A stretch of DNA of 15,280 bases from Avichristensenella sp031550455 (GTDB lineage: Bacteria; Bacillota; Clostridia; Christensenellales; Aristaeellaceae). This document shows, piece after piece, positions 14,738-15,280 of this stretch. Under the pieces are notes generated by a model. It ran no database searches. It saw nothing but the letters and a program-made list of their open reading frames with translations, and was not told the origin of the DNA. The stretch is taken from NCBI GenBank assembly GCA_031550455.1, contig JAVBOQ010000254.1, positions 1 through 15,280 of the forward strand, read 5' to 3'. Positions within the stretch are counted from its first letter, which is position 1, and each line of letters opens with the position of its first letter. Position numbers and translations under genes: made by a program.

Positions 14738-15046
14738 TCAACCCGCCTCGCCGCCGCACATCGTGAGTGCCAAATAGATAGAATAATGCATCAACGCGCG
14801 ATCCCTAAATCTTTCAAGGCCCGTTTTAGACTTATACCCAAGAATGGCTATCATTTTAGCTCGTGTACACCTATTGTGGGCAACGTATCCCCACTCCAGG
14901 ACCATCCTTTCACGCTCGGGTAATCGGTTCAGTATGCTCTTGATCACTGCTGCCTGTTCCCTACTTGAGGGGTCATCGCTTCCTCTCAGCTCGCAATACT
15001 GCTGCAATCCGCTCCTTGCTGAGTCCACTAATTTTTCAACGTCCAC
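14738..15046 (-). CDS. Phage-type regulator, sigma-70 region 4 / ArpU-like HTH
   Basis: A small (102 aa) predicted DNA-binding protein. The C-terminal half LNRLPERERMVLEWGYV (about 48-64), then RAKMIAILGYKSKTGLERFRDRALMHY, has the layout of sigma-70 region 4-like helix-turn-helix proteins: LP-x-x-E-R-x-V-L followed by a recognition-helix pair. It resembles ArpU/RinA-type regulators of phage or conjugative-element late genes; the family name is a best guess. The GTG at 15046 is preferred (GGAGAG 8 nt upstream, 11-nt overlap with the preceding gene). A longer TTG start at 15082 would add 12 residues and overlap by 47 nt. The gene is less GC-rich than the operons to its left and is followed by a terminator. 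Confidence 0.75.
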   Translation of the reverse strand: MDVEKLVDSARSGLQQYCELRGSDDPSSREQAAVIKSILNRLPERERMVLEWGYVAHNRCTRAKMIAILGYKSKTGLERFRDRALMHYSIYLALTMCGGEAG

Positions 15047-15230
15047 TCCTGATGCTCTCCAGTTCTTTTTTAATGCGGTCAAGCCAATCCTTGCGGCATT
15101 CCTCCGCGATTACAGCGCTTTCCGGCTTTGCCTTGTAGAAGTCCGGTTGGCTTGGTGCAGCGAAATAGGCATAATACAGCTTGCGGAGCGCCGTATTTCT
15201 TGCCAACAACCAAAATGCTGCATCCTTCAT
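15036..15230 (-). CDS. Small hypothetical protein of the mobile element
   Basis: A 64-aa protein I do not recognise. It is basic and mostly helical, with aromatic residues early (FWLLARNTALRKLYYAYFA) and a charged, probably helical C-terminus (CRKDWLDRIKKELESIRSGR). There is no signal peptide or known motif. An excellent AGGAGGTG site lies 8 nt before the ATG, which supports a real gene. Its 3' end overlaps the regulator gene, so the two are probably coupled. The size and company are typical of phage or integrative-element accessory genes. Confidence 0.7.
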   Translation of the reverse strand: MKDAAFWLLARNTALRKLYYAYFAAPSQPDFYKAKPESAVIAEECRKDWLDRIKKELESIRSGR

Positions 15231-15243
15231 CGTCTTACACCTC

Positions 15244-15280
15244 CTAGTCCGGCAGAATCACCAGTCGCGCGGCTGAAGTA
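15244..15280 (-). CDS. C-terminal end of an upstream gene (partial)
   Basis: A minus-strand frame entering from the window edge reads TSAARLVILPD and stops at TAG (15246-15244), 3-4 nt before the ribosome binding site of the next gene. That spacing is usual for co-transcribed phage genes. Another frame remains open to 15227 and would overlap the next start as ATGA. Too little remains to name a product. Confidence 0.35.
   Translation of the reverse strand, partial: TSAARLVILPD

Noticed and set aside
1..15280. CRISPR array or defence system
   Set aside because: No regularly spaced repeats and no Cas, restriction or toxin-antitoxin genes were seen; the only tandem repeat has two adjoining copies and no spacer.

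Overview
The window is GC-rich, densely coded DNA. Every intact gene lies on the minus strand, so transcription runs from high to low coordinates. Strong AGGAGG-type ribosome binding sites, a perfect sigma-A promoter and a YugP-type membrane metalloprotease point to a high-GC Firmicute, most likely a clostridial lineage. This is inferred from gene content and signals; no taxonomic marker gene is present.

Right end (about 14480-15280): this part looks foreign and is visibly less GC-rich. From right to left it holds the tail of an unidentified gene, a 64-aa hypothetical protein, a 102-aa phage-type regulator with a sigma-70-region-4/ArpU-like helix-turn-helix, a terminator, a short AT-rich stretch with direct repeats, and what reads as the last 23 bases of a tRNA (T-loop to CCA) followed at once by a terminator. 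This is the expected appearance of one end of an element integrated in the 3' end of a tRNA gene. Next to it, on the plus strand, is a broken ISAs1-like transposase with an in-frame amber codon and its own terminator.

Middle (7887-13750): one probable operon starts at a TTGACA-17-TATAAT promoter, with two tandem 23-bp repeats immediately upstream of it. It encodes a GT2 glycosyltransferase fused to a GtrA-type membrane domain, a YugP zinc metalloprotease, a secreted SH3-like protein, TldD, TldE/PmbA and ammonia-dependent NAD synthetase. It ends at a strong hairpin terminator.

Left (1-7806): a second, tightly coupled operon encodes a large membrane-anchored protein with a glutamine-amidotransferase-like region, an ABC-2 ATPase, its permease, a coiled-coil membrane protein, a MoxR AAA+ ATPase and a DUF58 protein cut by the window edge. 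Most junctions overlap by 4 nt or are only 0-28 nt apart. The layout is that of the MoxR/DUF58 cell-envelope loci joined to an ABC exporter; the substrate is unknown. The start codon of the first gene lies inside the 3' arm of the preceding terminator hairpin, which is the most unusual regulatory arrangement in the window. The best candidates for something undescribed are this start site, the MoxR/DUF58/ABC module itself, and the tRNA-end junction.
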